From contig JBGTNL010000029.1 in the NCBI GenBank assembly GCA_041743085.1, positions 1 through 64,000 of the forward strand: DNA of 64,000 nucleotides, written 5' to 3'. The translations under genes were made by a program, and so were the position numbers. Under the pieces are notes generated by a model. The model was not told the DNA's origin and did no database searches. It saw nothing but the letters and a program-made list of their open reading frames with translations. Positions 8,000 through 16,525 of this stretch are shown piece by piece (positions within the stretch are counted from its first letter, which is position 1; each line of letters opens with the position of its first letter). Origin of the DNA: JAFMPW01 sp041743085. GTDB taxonomy: Bacteria; Bacteroidota; Bacteroidia; Flavobacteriales; Flavobacteriaceae.

Positions 8000-8446
8000 G
8001 ATAGTTAAAAGAATTAATACACTTTTGTATTTTCGATGTCATGGCTCATAAATTGGACAGAGGTGTGCCAAATTTTTGTGGGTAGGGAGAAGAAAGGTCA
8101 AGCGGCCTTTTCGCCGCTTGTTCTTTCGCGCGGCACCGAGGGGGTCGGAAAAACCGGAACGGAAAGACTTACCTTGCAGACCGGCGAAGCGTGTCCGCAT
8201 GGGGAGGATTGGAGTGGAAGGGTTTTTCGACTTCCGCAGGGGCTTTGAAGAAAAGATTGCCGAAATATTTTAATAGTAGCCGGCATCTTTCTCGCTTCGC
8301 AAATAAGCAAAAAGCATTAAATTCAATGCTTTGTATATCATTAATTGGTGAACTGGCTCTAAAATTTGATTCGAAAAACATGGCAACTGTTCAAATGTGG
8401 AATATTTTAAAAAAAAAGTAATAACTCCACTACCTAAAAAATCAAA
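8000..8446. other. GC-rich non-coding stretch between divergent genes
   Basis: This region separates the minus-strand membrane protein from the plus-strand DUF2779 gene. From 8070 to 8250 it is visibly richer in G+C than the cargo beside it and contains a clean hairpin at 8100-8119 (AAGCGGC-CTTTTC-GCCGCTT). Short open frames in several phases lack protein-like composition. GC-rich stretches of this kind are common between mob and cargo modules in Bacteroidota elements, and it may mark the junction where cargo was inserted. Confidence 0.45.
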
Positions 8447-10429
8447 ATGAGATTACTTACAAAATCCAGATTTAAATTAGGGCTTGAATGCCCAAATAAA
8501 CTTTTTTACACGAATAAAAAGGAATACGCTAATTCCAAAAAAGAAGACCCTTTCTTAGAGGCCTTGGCGCAGGGCGGATTCCAAGTTGAGGAATTAGCCA
8601 GAATGCATTTTCCAAATGGAATTTTGCTTGATGATAATGCATGGGAATATGAATCGTTGTGGAAAAAAACACAAGAATTATTAAAGAAAGAAAATGTAGT
8701 TATTTACGAGGCTGCTTTTCTATATGGTGGATTGTTCATCAGAACCGATATTTTAGTTAAAAGAGGAAACCAAATTCAACTAATAGAAGTAAAATCCAAG
8801 TCATTCAATCCAGATAACGAATATCTTTTTATTGGTAAGAGGGGCGGAATGAACAGTAAATGGAAACCTTATTTGTTTGATGTCGCTTTTCAGAAATATG
8901 TTATTCAGCTTTGTTATCCTGATTGGATAATTGATTCATATATTATGATGGCCGATAAATCAAAGCGAACAAGCATTGACGGCTTAAACCAATTATTTAG
9001 GATTACTAAGAGAGAAGATAAACGTACTGGCATAACCAAGAAAGTTTCTACCATAGAAGAAACAGGAACTACCGTACTCGGCTTAAAAAATGTTACTAAA
9101 ATCATTAATGATATTGAATCAAATGTATTTAACAAAAATGAGCTGAGTTTTCTAGAATCGATTGAACTATTCAAAAATCTTTATCGAATCGATGAATATG
9201 CTAATTGGCCTACATCCTACATGGCCTGCAAGAATTGTGAATTCAACTATTCAGGTGATGAAAACCCTAGAAGCTTAAAGTCAGGCTTCAAGGAATGTTT
9301 TAGAAAACAACACAACTGGACCGAGGCTGATTTTGAAAAACCTAATATTTTTGATGTCTATTTTTTTACTAAAGGTGCAAAACTTTTCGATAATGGTATT
9401 TTTTTCAAGAACGAACTAACTGAGGATATGATTGGATTAAAAGAAGATCCAGAAAAACTAACAACATCCCATCGGCAATGGTTACAAATTGAAAAAGCCG
9501 TAAATGAGGATAACACTATTTATGTGGATGAATATGGGCTAAGAAATGAGATGAAGACATGGAATTTTCCACTTCATTTTATCGATTTTGAGACAAGTGC
9601 GGTTGCCCTTCCGTTTGGTAAGGATATGAGACCCTATGAACAAATAGCTTTTCAATTTTCACACCATATTTACAATGAAGATGGAACTATTGACCATGCG
9701 ACGGAGTATTTAAATGGTAAACCAGGTGTCTTTCCCAATTTTGAATTTTTAAGAGCCTTAAAAAAGGCTCTTAGTTATGACAATGGAACAATATTTAAAT
9801 ACTCCAACCATGAAAACACTATTTTAAATGCAATATATGTTCAGCTATATAACTCAAGTGAAAGCGATAAAAATGAATTAATGACTTTTATCGAAACTAT
9901 ATCCCACTCTACAAGCAACAGTGCTTTTAATTGGAAAGGGAAACGGGATATGGTTGATTTATGGGATATAGAGAAAAAATATTATTACAATCCTTTGACC
10001 AAGGGGTCGAATTCATTGAAAGATGTGCTGCCAGCTGCATTAAATTCAAGTAAACTATTGCAAGAGAAATATTCAAAACCCATCGACCAAATAAATCTAA
10101 CGAGTAAGAACTTTTCAACTCAAATCATTTGGTTGAACTTTGAAAACGGGCAGGTTAAGAATCCGTATAACCTCTTACCCCCTATTTTCGAGGATTGGAA
10201 CGAGGAACAAATTGAAAATACCTTATCAGAAATTGAAGATATTGCTAATGGAGGGGCTGCCTTGACCGCTTATGGAAAGCTTCAATATACCGATATGGAA
10301 GAACCGGAAAGGAAGGAACTTGAAAACGCTCTATTGAAATATTGTGAATTGGACACTTTAGCAATGGTCATGCTCTATGAGCATTTAGTTGAATTATTGA
10401 ATGAAGATATACCCAAAAAGGTTTTTTGA
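8447..10429 (+). CDS. DUF2779 protein: Cas4-like nuclease fused to DEDD exonuclease-like domain
   Basis: A 660-residue protein. The N-terminus has LTKSRFKLGLECPNKLFY with a first cysteine (C15), then a PD-(D/E)xK core (TDILVKRGNQIQLIEVKSKS: Asp, then Glu-x-Lys). Three further cysteines follow around residues 260-285 (ACKNCEF and FKECFRK). Four such cysteines in this order are the Fe-S cluster layout of Cas4/AddB-type nucleases. The second half has a DEDD exonuclease pattern: HFIDFET near residue 380 and YCELDTLAMVML near residue 640. The product is probably a DNA nuclease. It converges with the helicase gene (8 bp between the stops), so it is a separate transcription unit of the same cargo. 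It is AT-rich, unlike the mob genes. Confidence 0.8.
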   Translation: MRLLTKSRFKLGLECPNKLFYTNKKEYANSKKEDPFLEALAQGGFQVEELARMHFPNGILLDDNAWEYESLWKKTQELLKKENVVIYEAAFLYGGLFIRTDILVKRGNQIQLIEVKSKSFNPDNEYLFIGKRGGMNSKWKPYLFDVAFQKYVIQLCYPDWIIDSYIMMADKSKRTSIDGLNQLFRITKREDKRTGITKKVSTIEETGTTVLGLKNVTKIINDIESNVFNKNELSFLESIELFKNLYRIDEYANWPTSYMACKNCEFNYSGDENPRSLKSGFKECFRKQHNWTEADFEKPNIFDVYFFTKGAKLFDNGIFFKNELTEDMIGLKEDPEKLTTSHRQWLQIEKAVNEDNTIYVDEYGLRNEMKTWNFPLHFIDFETSAVALPFGKDMRPYEQIAFQFSHHIYNEDGTIDHATEYLNGKPGVFPNFEFLRALKKALSYDNGTIFKYSNHENTILNAIYVQLYNSSESDKNELMTFIETISHSTSNSAFNWKGKRDMVDLWDIEKKYYYNPLTKGSNSLKDVLPAALNSSKLLQEKYSKPIDQINLTSKNFSTQIIWLNFENGQVKNPYNLLPPIFEDWNEEQIENTLSEIEDIANGGAALTAYGKLQYTDMEEPERKELENALLKYCELDTLAMVMLYEHLVELLNEDIPKKVF

Positions 10430-10437
10430 ATAGAGAA

Positions 10438-12570
10438 CTAAGCCAATTCGTGAAATTTGACTTCCTTCATCATAATAAATGCTCCAGGAAAATCGAAATA
10501 TCGCTCTTTGAGTATTGCGATTTTAAACTGCATTGGGAGAAATAAACCCCACTTTGAAAAATTTAAAAACGCCTCATTTTCATTCAATTTTTCTTCAAGA
10601 CTGATGTCAAGGTCCAAATTTTTTAAATCGGTAGATTTTAGCAATTTTTTTAAATCCTGATAATTAAGTCCCAATTCGAGCGTACTATTACTTTCATTAT
10701 CTATGACCTCAACATCAAATTGTTGTAAGATATATTTGATACTTCTATTGATCCTTGTGCCCGTGAAAGTATACCATATTAACTTATTTCCTTTCACAAT
10801 AAGAGGCCTATCGTACTCAAAATTTTCAATCTTAAAATTCTTAAAATCAAAACGCTGTCGAGCCAAAATAGACTTGCTAATTTCATCCAATTCTGAATAT
10901 TGCTCACTACTTTTTAAGATCCTTAGCATTTCCTTTCTGACCTCAGGATGTACCTCGCCCCCAGTTCCAGAAAAAATGGGAGATTTTCCGTCCTTGGCAG
11001 CTACAACTTCGATTTTTTTTCCATCAAAATCAATATCTATGATTTTCCAAATTTTTGCAGCCAGTAAAATGTTCTCATTTAATTTTATCTGGGGTGAAAA
11101 CGGAAGTTGACCTATTTTCCGACCTGAACTGATAACTTTAAAATCTTCCTCTGTTCTAAAAACACTATAAAATTCTCGCGAATTCACAATTTTCTCGCCC
11201 TCAAGCCCTAAAATAACTTCACTTTGGATTTCTTCTAAATAATCTTCCTTTATTGAGTTTTCAAGGATTATTGAAATGTCGACTTCTTCAACATACACAA
11301 ATGCCGGATTACTTTTTATCTTCCCAATTATTGTGCTTTTCTTTAACCCAGACTTTTGTTTAACCAGAGAAAGCAGTTGATGCAGTAAAAGATCGTAAGG
11401 CTTTTGGGAAATAGTGAGCGGCTCTAGAAAATCATTTTGATAAAGTCGCCAGCAAGCAAGGGCTTGTAAAAAACTCCATTCATTTGTTGCGTAAATTGTT
11501 ACATTGCTTTTTTCTCCTTCTTTTCTACCACTACGTCCAATTCTCTGCACTAGGGAAGCAACAGAGTGTGTCGAATCAATTTGAATTATCTTATCCACAC
11601 TGCCAATATCTATTCCAAGTTCTAAAGTAGATGTACAAGAAATACAAAAATTGAATCGCTCATTGTTTTTGGCAAAATGTTCAACATCCTCCCTTATTTC
11701 TTTATCCACAGAAGAGTGATGTGAGAAATAGTTTGAATGCCCATTCAATTTTTTAGAAATTCTATTTAGTTTGACAGCTATTTCTTCGGTTTTAGCCCTA
11801 CTATTAGGAAAGACCAAGGCTTTTTTATCTAGAGTTTCCAAGTAAAGATCTTTAATAAGTTCCAAAGAAAATTCCTTTGTTTTAGTTTCAAAAAATTTGA
11901 AATTTGCTTCGGTTTCTTTCTTTGCAGTATCCACCAAAACCTTAGTATATTCACTATTTCCGGTAATCTTTTTAACCTCCAAGTAATTATCTTTACCAAT
12001 TGTTGCAGAAAGACCAATAATTACAATTCTTTTACTTGATTCTGATTGAATCCTAGAAATCAAAGACATTAATTGAATACCCCTATCAACTCCTAGAAAA
12101 GAGTGTATTTCATCAACTACAATATATTTAAGATTACAAAAAAGTTTATTTACATTATACGGGGCGTTGACAAACATTGCTTCAATCGATTCGGGGGTAA
12201 TTAAAACTATGCCATTTGGATTGTTCAACAATTTCTTTTTTAAAGATCTTTTGGCTTCGCCATGCCATTTAGTAACATCAATTTCCAGATTTTTACAAAG
12301 GTCTTCGACTCTCTGAAATTGGTCATTTATAAGGGCAATCAGTGGTGAGATATATAAAACCTGAACTCCGTGTTCAGTAAAATCAATTTTTGAAAGAATG
12401 GGCAAAAAAGCCGCTTCTGTTTTTCCTGATGCGGTGTGCGACGCTAGAATATAATTATTATCCGTAGACAATATTCTTGTAATTGCCGCTCCTTGAATCG
12501 GTCGCAGTTTTTCCCATCTTTTGTCTCGGATGTATTTTCTAATTGGCTCGGATAGAAGTTTGTAGGCCAT
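10438..12570 (-). CDS. brxHI: Lhr-like superfamily II helicase of the BrxHI type
   Basis: The helicase motifs are all visible in order: Walker A LASHTASGKTEAAFLP (about residue 45), DEIH box VVDEIHSF (about 150), GLSATIG, VFPNSRAKTEEIA, TSTLELGIDIGSVDKI and QRIGRSGRKEG (about 335). The C-terminal half is a long extension with a FSGTGGEVHPEVRKE stretch, as in Lhr-type proteins. BrxHI helicases accompany BrxD in type 2 and type 6 BREX and in other defence clusters. The start codon overlaps the BrxD stop (TAATG), so translation is coupled. It should act on DNA with the upstream ATPase. The BREX assignment is by family resemblance; the core BREX genes are missing here. Confidence 0.8.
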   Translation of the reverse strand: MAYKLLSEPIRKYIRDKRWEKLRPIQGAAITRILSTDNNYILASHTASGKTEAAFLPILSKIDFTEHGVQVLYISPLIALINDQFQRVEDLCKNLEIDVTKWHGEAKRSLKKKLLNNPNGIVLITPESIEAMFVNAPYNVNKLFCNLKYIVVDEIHSFLGVDRGIQLMSLISRIQSESSKRIVIIGLSATIGKDNYLEVKKITGNSEYTKVLVDTAKKETEANFKFFETKTKEFSLELIKDLYLETLDKKALVFPNSRAKTEEIAVKLNRISKKLNGHSNYFSHHSSVDKEIREDVEHFAKNNERFNFCISCTSTLELGIDIGSVDKIIQIDSTHSVASLVQRIGRSGRKEGEKSNVTIYATNEWSFLQALACWRLYQNDFLEPLTISQKPYDLLLHQLLSLVKQKSGLKKSTIIGKIKSNPAFVYVEEVDISIILENSIKEDYLEEIQSEVILGLEGEKIVNSREFYSVFRTEEDFKVISSGRKIGQLPFSPQIKLNENILLAAKIWKIIDIDFDGKKIEVVAAKDGKSPIFSGTGGEVHPEVRKEMLRILKSSEQYSELDEISKSILARQRFDFKNFKIENFEYDRPLIVKGNKLIWYTFTGTRINRSIKYILQQFDVEVIDNESNSTLELGLNYQDLKKLLKSTDLKNLDLDISLEEKLNENEAFLNFSKWGLFLPMQFKIAILKERYFDFPGAFIMMKEVKFHELA

Positions 12571-13883
12571 TAGAATTCTTGAATAGAATCTATATCCAAC
12601 TCTTTTGGCCTTTCATCCTTAATGTTTATCTCAGAGATAAGATTAGATTTGTCTGCAGATGGATTTTGCCTTAATAGACTCAATATGTTCAGAAAATCAC
12701 GAATAACTTCCCTAGGAGTTAGAAATTCGTCAGCACCAGGCTTGTTGAACATATCTTCCATGTACATCTGAATATCATTATCTCCAATATCAATTTCGGT
12801 CTCATAGTTGAAGTCATATATTTCCTTTAATTTTTTTAAAAGAACAAAAATTTCATTGTGATCTAGCGGTTGCAACTTAATAACTGGCTGAGAAAAATCT
12901 CTAAACTCTCTGGTTTCAAACTTATTAGTTTCCAATCTCGTTTTTAAGGCATCATAACTAAATAAACCGCGTCTCTCGTTTTCTAAAAATTCCTTGGTCC
13001 CGGCGAAGTTTATAAATAGATTGCCGACCTTCCCTTGAAAGCAATCGTTGAAAATAGATAATATCTTCTCGTAGTTCTTCGCTCTTGTGGGGGAGGTTGA
13101 TATTTTGTACAAGTTGATTGCCTCATCCAAATTAATCATGAATCCATTATAACCAATACTTACAAAAAGTCTACAGAAATTTTTCAGCATGTCATAAAAG
13201 TTGGTATCATTTATTATTTCCCGCACTCCTAAATCTTGTCGCGCTTCTGTCTTGGTACTATATTCCCCCTTCAACCATTTCAAAGCGCTTCGCTTTAAAT
13301 AATCATCCCCACTGATATATCCCTCATAGTACCTTATAATTACCACACCGAAATCAAACCCGCCAGTTTCGGTTACCTCATTTACGGTTTGCATCAATTT
13401 TTTTTGGATAAGATTGAAATATTTTTCATCTCTTATTTCGGTAACTGGTATATCGTTCTCATGAGCTGTAGTTAAGACTTCTTGTTCAATCCACTTATCT
13501 AGTAAGGTCGGAAGAGCCCCACCTTCTGGTTTTGTTTGAATTGCAATATTATCCATTATTGCGCTGTAAAGGGCTACCGCCTTACCATCATTGGAGTAAA
13601 GACGATTGTCAGGAGTAAAATCAGCATTAGCAACTACAAATTTCTGCTTAGTTGCAACTGTATTCAATAGATGTAACATAAAGGATTTGCCGGAACCGAA
13701 GTCGCCAATCCAGAATTTACACATGCTATGGCCATTTTTTACGTCATCCAGCGCAGAAGTAAAAGCCTCTATTTCTGGTTTTCTACCTACCGTAATATGT
13801 TGGACTCCTATTCTTGGAACCACACCTCCAGATAAGGAGTTTATAATTGCTTTAGCTTCTTTAGTTTTAATTCTCAATGCCAT
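12570..13883 (-). CDS. brxD: BrxD-type P-loop ATPase (DUF2791)
   Basis: A 437-residue ATPase opening with KEAKAIINSLSGGVVPRIGV and then HITVGRKPEIEAF, the conserved start of BREX BrxD/DUF2791 proteins. The Walker A motif is WIGDFGSGKSFMLHL near residue 63. The Walker B/sensor region is FMINLDEAINLYK, followed by FINFAGTKEFLENERRGLFS. ORC/Cdc6-like AAA ATPases of this family are thought to load or remodel partners on DNA. The gene starts 4 bp after the TerB-domain gene and overlaps the helicase gene by one base, forming a tight operon. Confidence 0.85.
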   Translation of the reverse strand: MALRIKTKEAKAIINSLSGGVVPRIGVQHITVGRKPEIEAFTSALDDVKNGHSMCKFWIGDFGSGKSFMLHLLNTVATKQKFVVANADFTPDNRLYSNDGKAVALYSAIMDNIAIQTKPEGGALPTLLDKWIEQEVLTTAHENDIPVTEIRDEKYFNLIQKKLMQTVNEVTETGGFDFGVVIIRYYEGYISGDDYLKRSALKWLKGEYSTKTEARQDLGVREIINDTNFYDMLKNFCRLFVSIGYNGFMINLDEAINLYKISTSPTRAKNYEKILSIFNDCFQGKVGNLFINFAGTKEFLENERRGLFSYDALKTRLETNKFETREFRDFSQPVIKLQPLDHNEIFVLLKKLKEIYDFNYETEIDIGDNDIQMYMEDMFNKPGADEFLTPREVIRDFLNILSLLRQNPSADKSNLISEINIKDERPKELDIDSIQEF

Positions 13884-13886
13884 TAT

Positions 13887-16076
13887 TTACTCTTTTATAA
13901 TTTCTTGGTAGTATGATTTTTCGATAATATAGTATTCTTCGTCCTCTTCAATCAAAACTTCTCCTTCAAGAAAATCGAAGCATACCTCATTAATACTATC
14001 AATCAACTGATTTTTTAGTATTCCATTTTTTAAAGCTATTTTTTCCACTTCATGTTGAAAAATAGAGAATTCATTTTGAGCAATTGTAAGCAGTAATTCC
14101 TCTTGATTTTTGTTCAATCTGAGGTTATCTATGAATTTTGATTGCTCTGTACCATTGGGGTTAAATGAAATGGATAACTCCTCTTCAGAATCTAGTAAAT
14201 TTACTTCTTCCGTACCACTGTCATCATTTACCAGATACTTATTTAGTATATCTACTGTTGTAGAGTGTTTATTTTCGGCTTCTTGTATCTCATTTTTATT
14301 CAATACGATTTTCTTTCTTACAGGTTTGTAAAAATCATCCAGCTTATTTAACACCTGTTCAAGATTATTATTATCAAATAATTCTTGAATAATTTGCCTA
14401 AAACTAACTACTTGGCTTTCTGACTTAAATAAGGATTTCTGAACTGTTTTAGTTAATTGCTTATTGTGGATTTTATCAGAATTGAGGTCATAACTAATAT
14501 ATTTTGCATAATACTTCAAGGCCTGAGTTTTGTTATATTTGGCGATTGTCTTTGAAGCCTCGTAAAAGATATGTTCTATGTTCGAATTTTTTTGATTTAC
14601 TTCTTCCAAATGGTCAATACCATCGTAAAATTTTTCTAATTTTTCATTTTTTAAAGCCTCTTTCAAAACATCAAATTCGAATTTCCATCTATTGACATTT
14701 TGAGAATTTAATTGAATCTGGGTTGGTACATCCGGTTTCTTCATGTTTGGTTGCTGTGCAGAGATTTCCTTATCCAGAATTCCTCCAATTCTTTCTTCAA
14801 ATTCCTCATTTAATTTGTTTTCGGAATAAGGAAATACATCAGAAATTTTACGTTTATGATCAAAAGCTGTCCTAACAGAATTCTCTACCCTTTTAAATAT
14901 GGTCAAGAAGGTTTCAGATTCAACGCGTTCATTAATATATCTCAATTCATAAAAATTATCTCCAACATGAAAATGTTCTTTAACCAACATTTGAAGCTGA
15001 CTGATTTCTTTATTTAAACTACTGCTTCTTCCTATGAGATCATTTTCAACAGCACTTATCATCTTTAAGTATTGCTCTATAATTGCAACACAGCAACCTT
15101 CAACAGAGTTAAACACATTTGACGGGTTGTAGAATTTGTTTAAAAGTTCTACTTCATTTTTATTTAAGTCTAATTTTGATTTATACTGTGTACCAAGTTT
15201 ATAAGCGTTTGGATCATAATCTGAATAACCTGCTTCGAACTGATAAGTAGGATCCTCTAATTTTTTGAGTAATTCTAATGAGTTATAATCACTCTTAGAT
15301 CTTAAAATATCAATTAGGGCATACAGACCGTATGATTTAGTTTTTGGGCATGATTTTCCAAGGAACAAAAGTTGTTTTTCAAGTTTCTGAATATCCTGAT
15401 GTTTATTGAATTCCCTTAGAAGGTCAAAGTAGAGTACAAAAGCATAATTAGTGTTTCCTCTTATATCTAATAGATTCCCATTATGAAAGTTTGATTTATA
15501 GCGTTCGAAAAATTTCCTATGACTGTTGGACGCTGAATTAATCGCTTCATAAGAATATACATATTGATGTGGCCAGTATGGAACTTCTTCAAACCTCTCT
15601 GATTCTATCTTAAGATTTATATCTTCCTTGTTTATATCAATTATGTCGTCATTGGCAGGCTCAATAAATACATCTTTTGCTACTTCACTTACCCTTGAAT
15701 TCGTGATAGAGAAACTTGTATTTTTAATCTTTGCTTCTTTAAGGACAGAATTAGTATTGTCCAATGAAGGTTTATTCATAGAAATCGTTACGTTTTCATT
15801 TTCCACAATAGCTTGACTTTTCCGTGAAATTTGACTATCAGTATTTTTTTGTTTGTTATACTTTGCATCAAATTTTGCTTCTCCGATTACTAAAAAGTAA
15901 AGGAAATCGATAACACCTATGAGTGTTGGGACAAAAGTCCAGAGAAATAGTATTGATAATATTCCCTTGCCAACTTGGCCTAAATAAAACCTATGAAGCC
16001 CAAAAGTGCTGCCGAAAAGAGCCAATAACGACGCTGTAGATTTACTTTTATTCTGCTTTCCAGAATTTTGAATCAA
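13887..16076 (-). CDS. TM2 - TerB_N/TerB_C domain membrane protein
   Basis: The N-terminus is a TM2 domain: ASLLALFGSTFGLHRFYLGQ, then GKGILSILFLWTFVPTLIG and IDFLYFLVIGEAKF. A low-complexity linker leads to a TerB_N-like region (VPYWPHQYVYSYEAINSASN and GNLLDIRGNTNYAFVLYFDL). A long helical middle follows, with a TerB_C-like end (EGEVLIEEDEEYYIIEKSYY). TerB-N/TerB-C proteins have been linked by comparative genomics to helicases, ATPases and nucleases in predicted stress or DNA-processing systems. The only initiator is TTG (16076); the next ATG would delete the TM2 domain. The same frame stays open upstream through the end of the SH3 gene, suggesting the true protein is a frameshift fusion. 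Confidence 0.75.
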   Translation of the reverse strand: MIQNSGKQNKSKSTASLLALFGSTFGLHRFYLGQVGKGILSILFLWTFVPTLIGVIDFLYFLVIGEAKFDAKYNKQKNTDSQISRKSQAIVENENVTISMNKPSLDNTNSVLKEAKIKNTSFSITNSRVSEVAKDVFIEPANDDIIDINKEDINLKIESERFEEVPYWPHQYVYSYEAINSASNSHRKFFERYKSNFHNGNLLDIRGNTNYAFVLYFDLLREFNKHQDIQKLEKQLLFLGKSCPKTKSYGLYALIDILRSKSDYNSLELLKKLEDPTYQFEAGYSDYDPNAYKLGTQYKSKLDLNKNEVELLNKFYNPSNVFNSVEGCCVAIIEQYLKMISAVENDLIGRSSSLNKEISQLQMLVKEHFHVGDNFYELRYINERVESETFLTIFKRVENSVRTAFDHKRKISDVFPYSENKLNEEFEERIGGILDKEISAQQPNMKKPDVPTQIQLNSQNVNRWKFEFDVLKEALKNEKLEKFYDGIDHLEEVNQKNSNIEHIFYEASKTIAKYNKTQALKYYAKYISYDLNSDKIHNKQLTKTVQKSLFKSESQVVSFRQIIQELFDNNNLEQVLNKLDDFYKPVRKKIVLNKNEIQEAENKHSTTVDILNKYLVNDDSGTEEVNLLDSEEELSISFNPNGTEQSKFIDNLRLNKNQEELLLTIAQNEFSIFQHEVEKIALKNGILKNQLIDSINEVCFDFLEGEVLIEEDEEYYIIEKSYYQEIIKE

Positions 16077-16084
16077 GAAAATGA

Positions 16085-16435
16085 TTAAAAAAAAATAAAA
16101 AATAGCAACGCAGTTCCTATATAGAAATTACTTTTGCTAGGCTCTTCTTTCAAGGGTTCAGGAGATGTTTGGGAGGTTACTAATTGAGATGTCTCAATTT
16201 CAATATTTTCAAGAAATTTTCTCGAGGTGTATCTTGTAACGTCTTTGTACTGAATTTTACTCCAAATGGATTTACTTGATTCCAAAATTAAAACAGTATC
16301 CCCTTTATTTATAACCCCAATTGCATAATACTGGCTAGATGGCCCATCCCGTATATAAACATCAGCATTTGAGATGGCATAATTATTACCTTGCTCTTGA
16401 TTATCAGGAATAACGGTGGTTTGAGAAAAAGTCAT
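16085..16435 (-). CDS. SH3-domain protein with truncated C-terminal membrane helix
   Basis: A 116-residue product with a bacterial SH3 domain at residues 18-75: ISNADVYIRDGPSSQYYAIG, then NKGDTVLILESSKSIWSKIQ and RYTSRKFLENI. A polar linker is followed by FYIGTALLFFIFF and an immediate stop. Thirteen hydrophobic residues are too short to span a membrane. A -1 shift on the U9 run before the stop continues the helix as LIIFLIQ and enters the TM2-TerB frame. It is the first gene of the TerB-BrxD-BrxHI operon. No signal peptide is seen, so topology is uncertain. Confidence 0.7.
   Translation of the reverse strand: MTFSQTTVIPDNQEQGNNYAISNADVYIRDGPSSQYYAIGVINKGDTVLILESSKSIWSKIQYKDVTRYTSRKFLENIEIETSQLVTSQTSPEPLKEEPSKSNFYIGTALLFFIFF
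16087..16095 (-). promoter_or_regulatory. U9 slippery run, candidate -1 frameshift site joining SH3 and TM2-TerB genes
   Basis: On the coding strand the sequence is AUU UUU UUU UAA. A U-UUU-UUU heptamer lies directly before the SH3 stop. Slipping back one base gives UUA AUC AUU UUC UUG, in the TerB frame without a stop. The alternative is a one-base homopolymer error or mutation. Confidence 0.5.
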
Positions 16436-16525
16436 TTAGAATTGGAATGGTTGGCAATGTTGGTTTGTTAGTTAGAACAATAAATATAGGAAATTTCCTA
16501 AATCTTGATTTTTAATTTTTACGAG

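Noticed and set aside
8036..8310. Overlapping open frames of 65-76 codons on both strands in the GC-rich patch
   Set aside because: Several frames are open at once only because stop codons are rare in G+C-rich DNA. The products have no protein-like composition or recognised motif.
10438..16435. A complete BREX system
   Set aside because: No PglX/BrxX methyltransferase, PglZ, BrxC or PglW gene is visible in the window.
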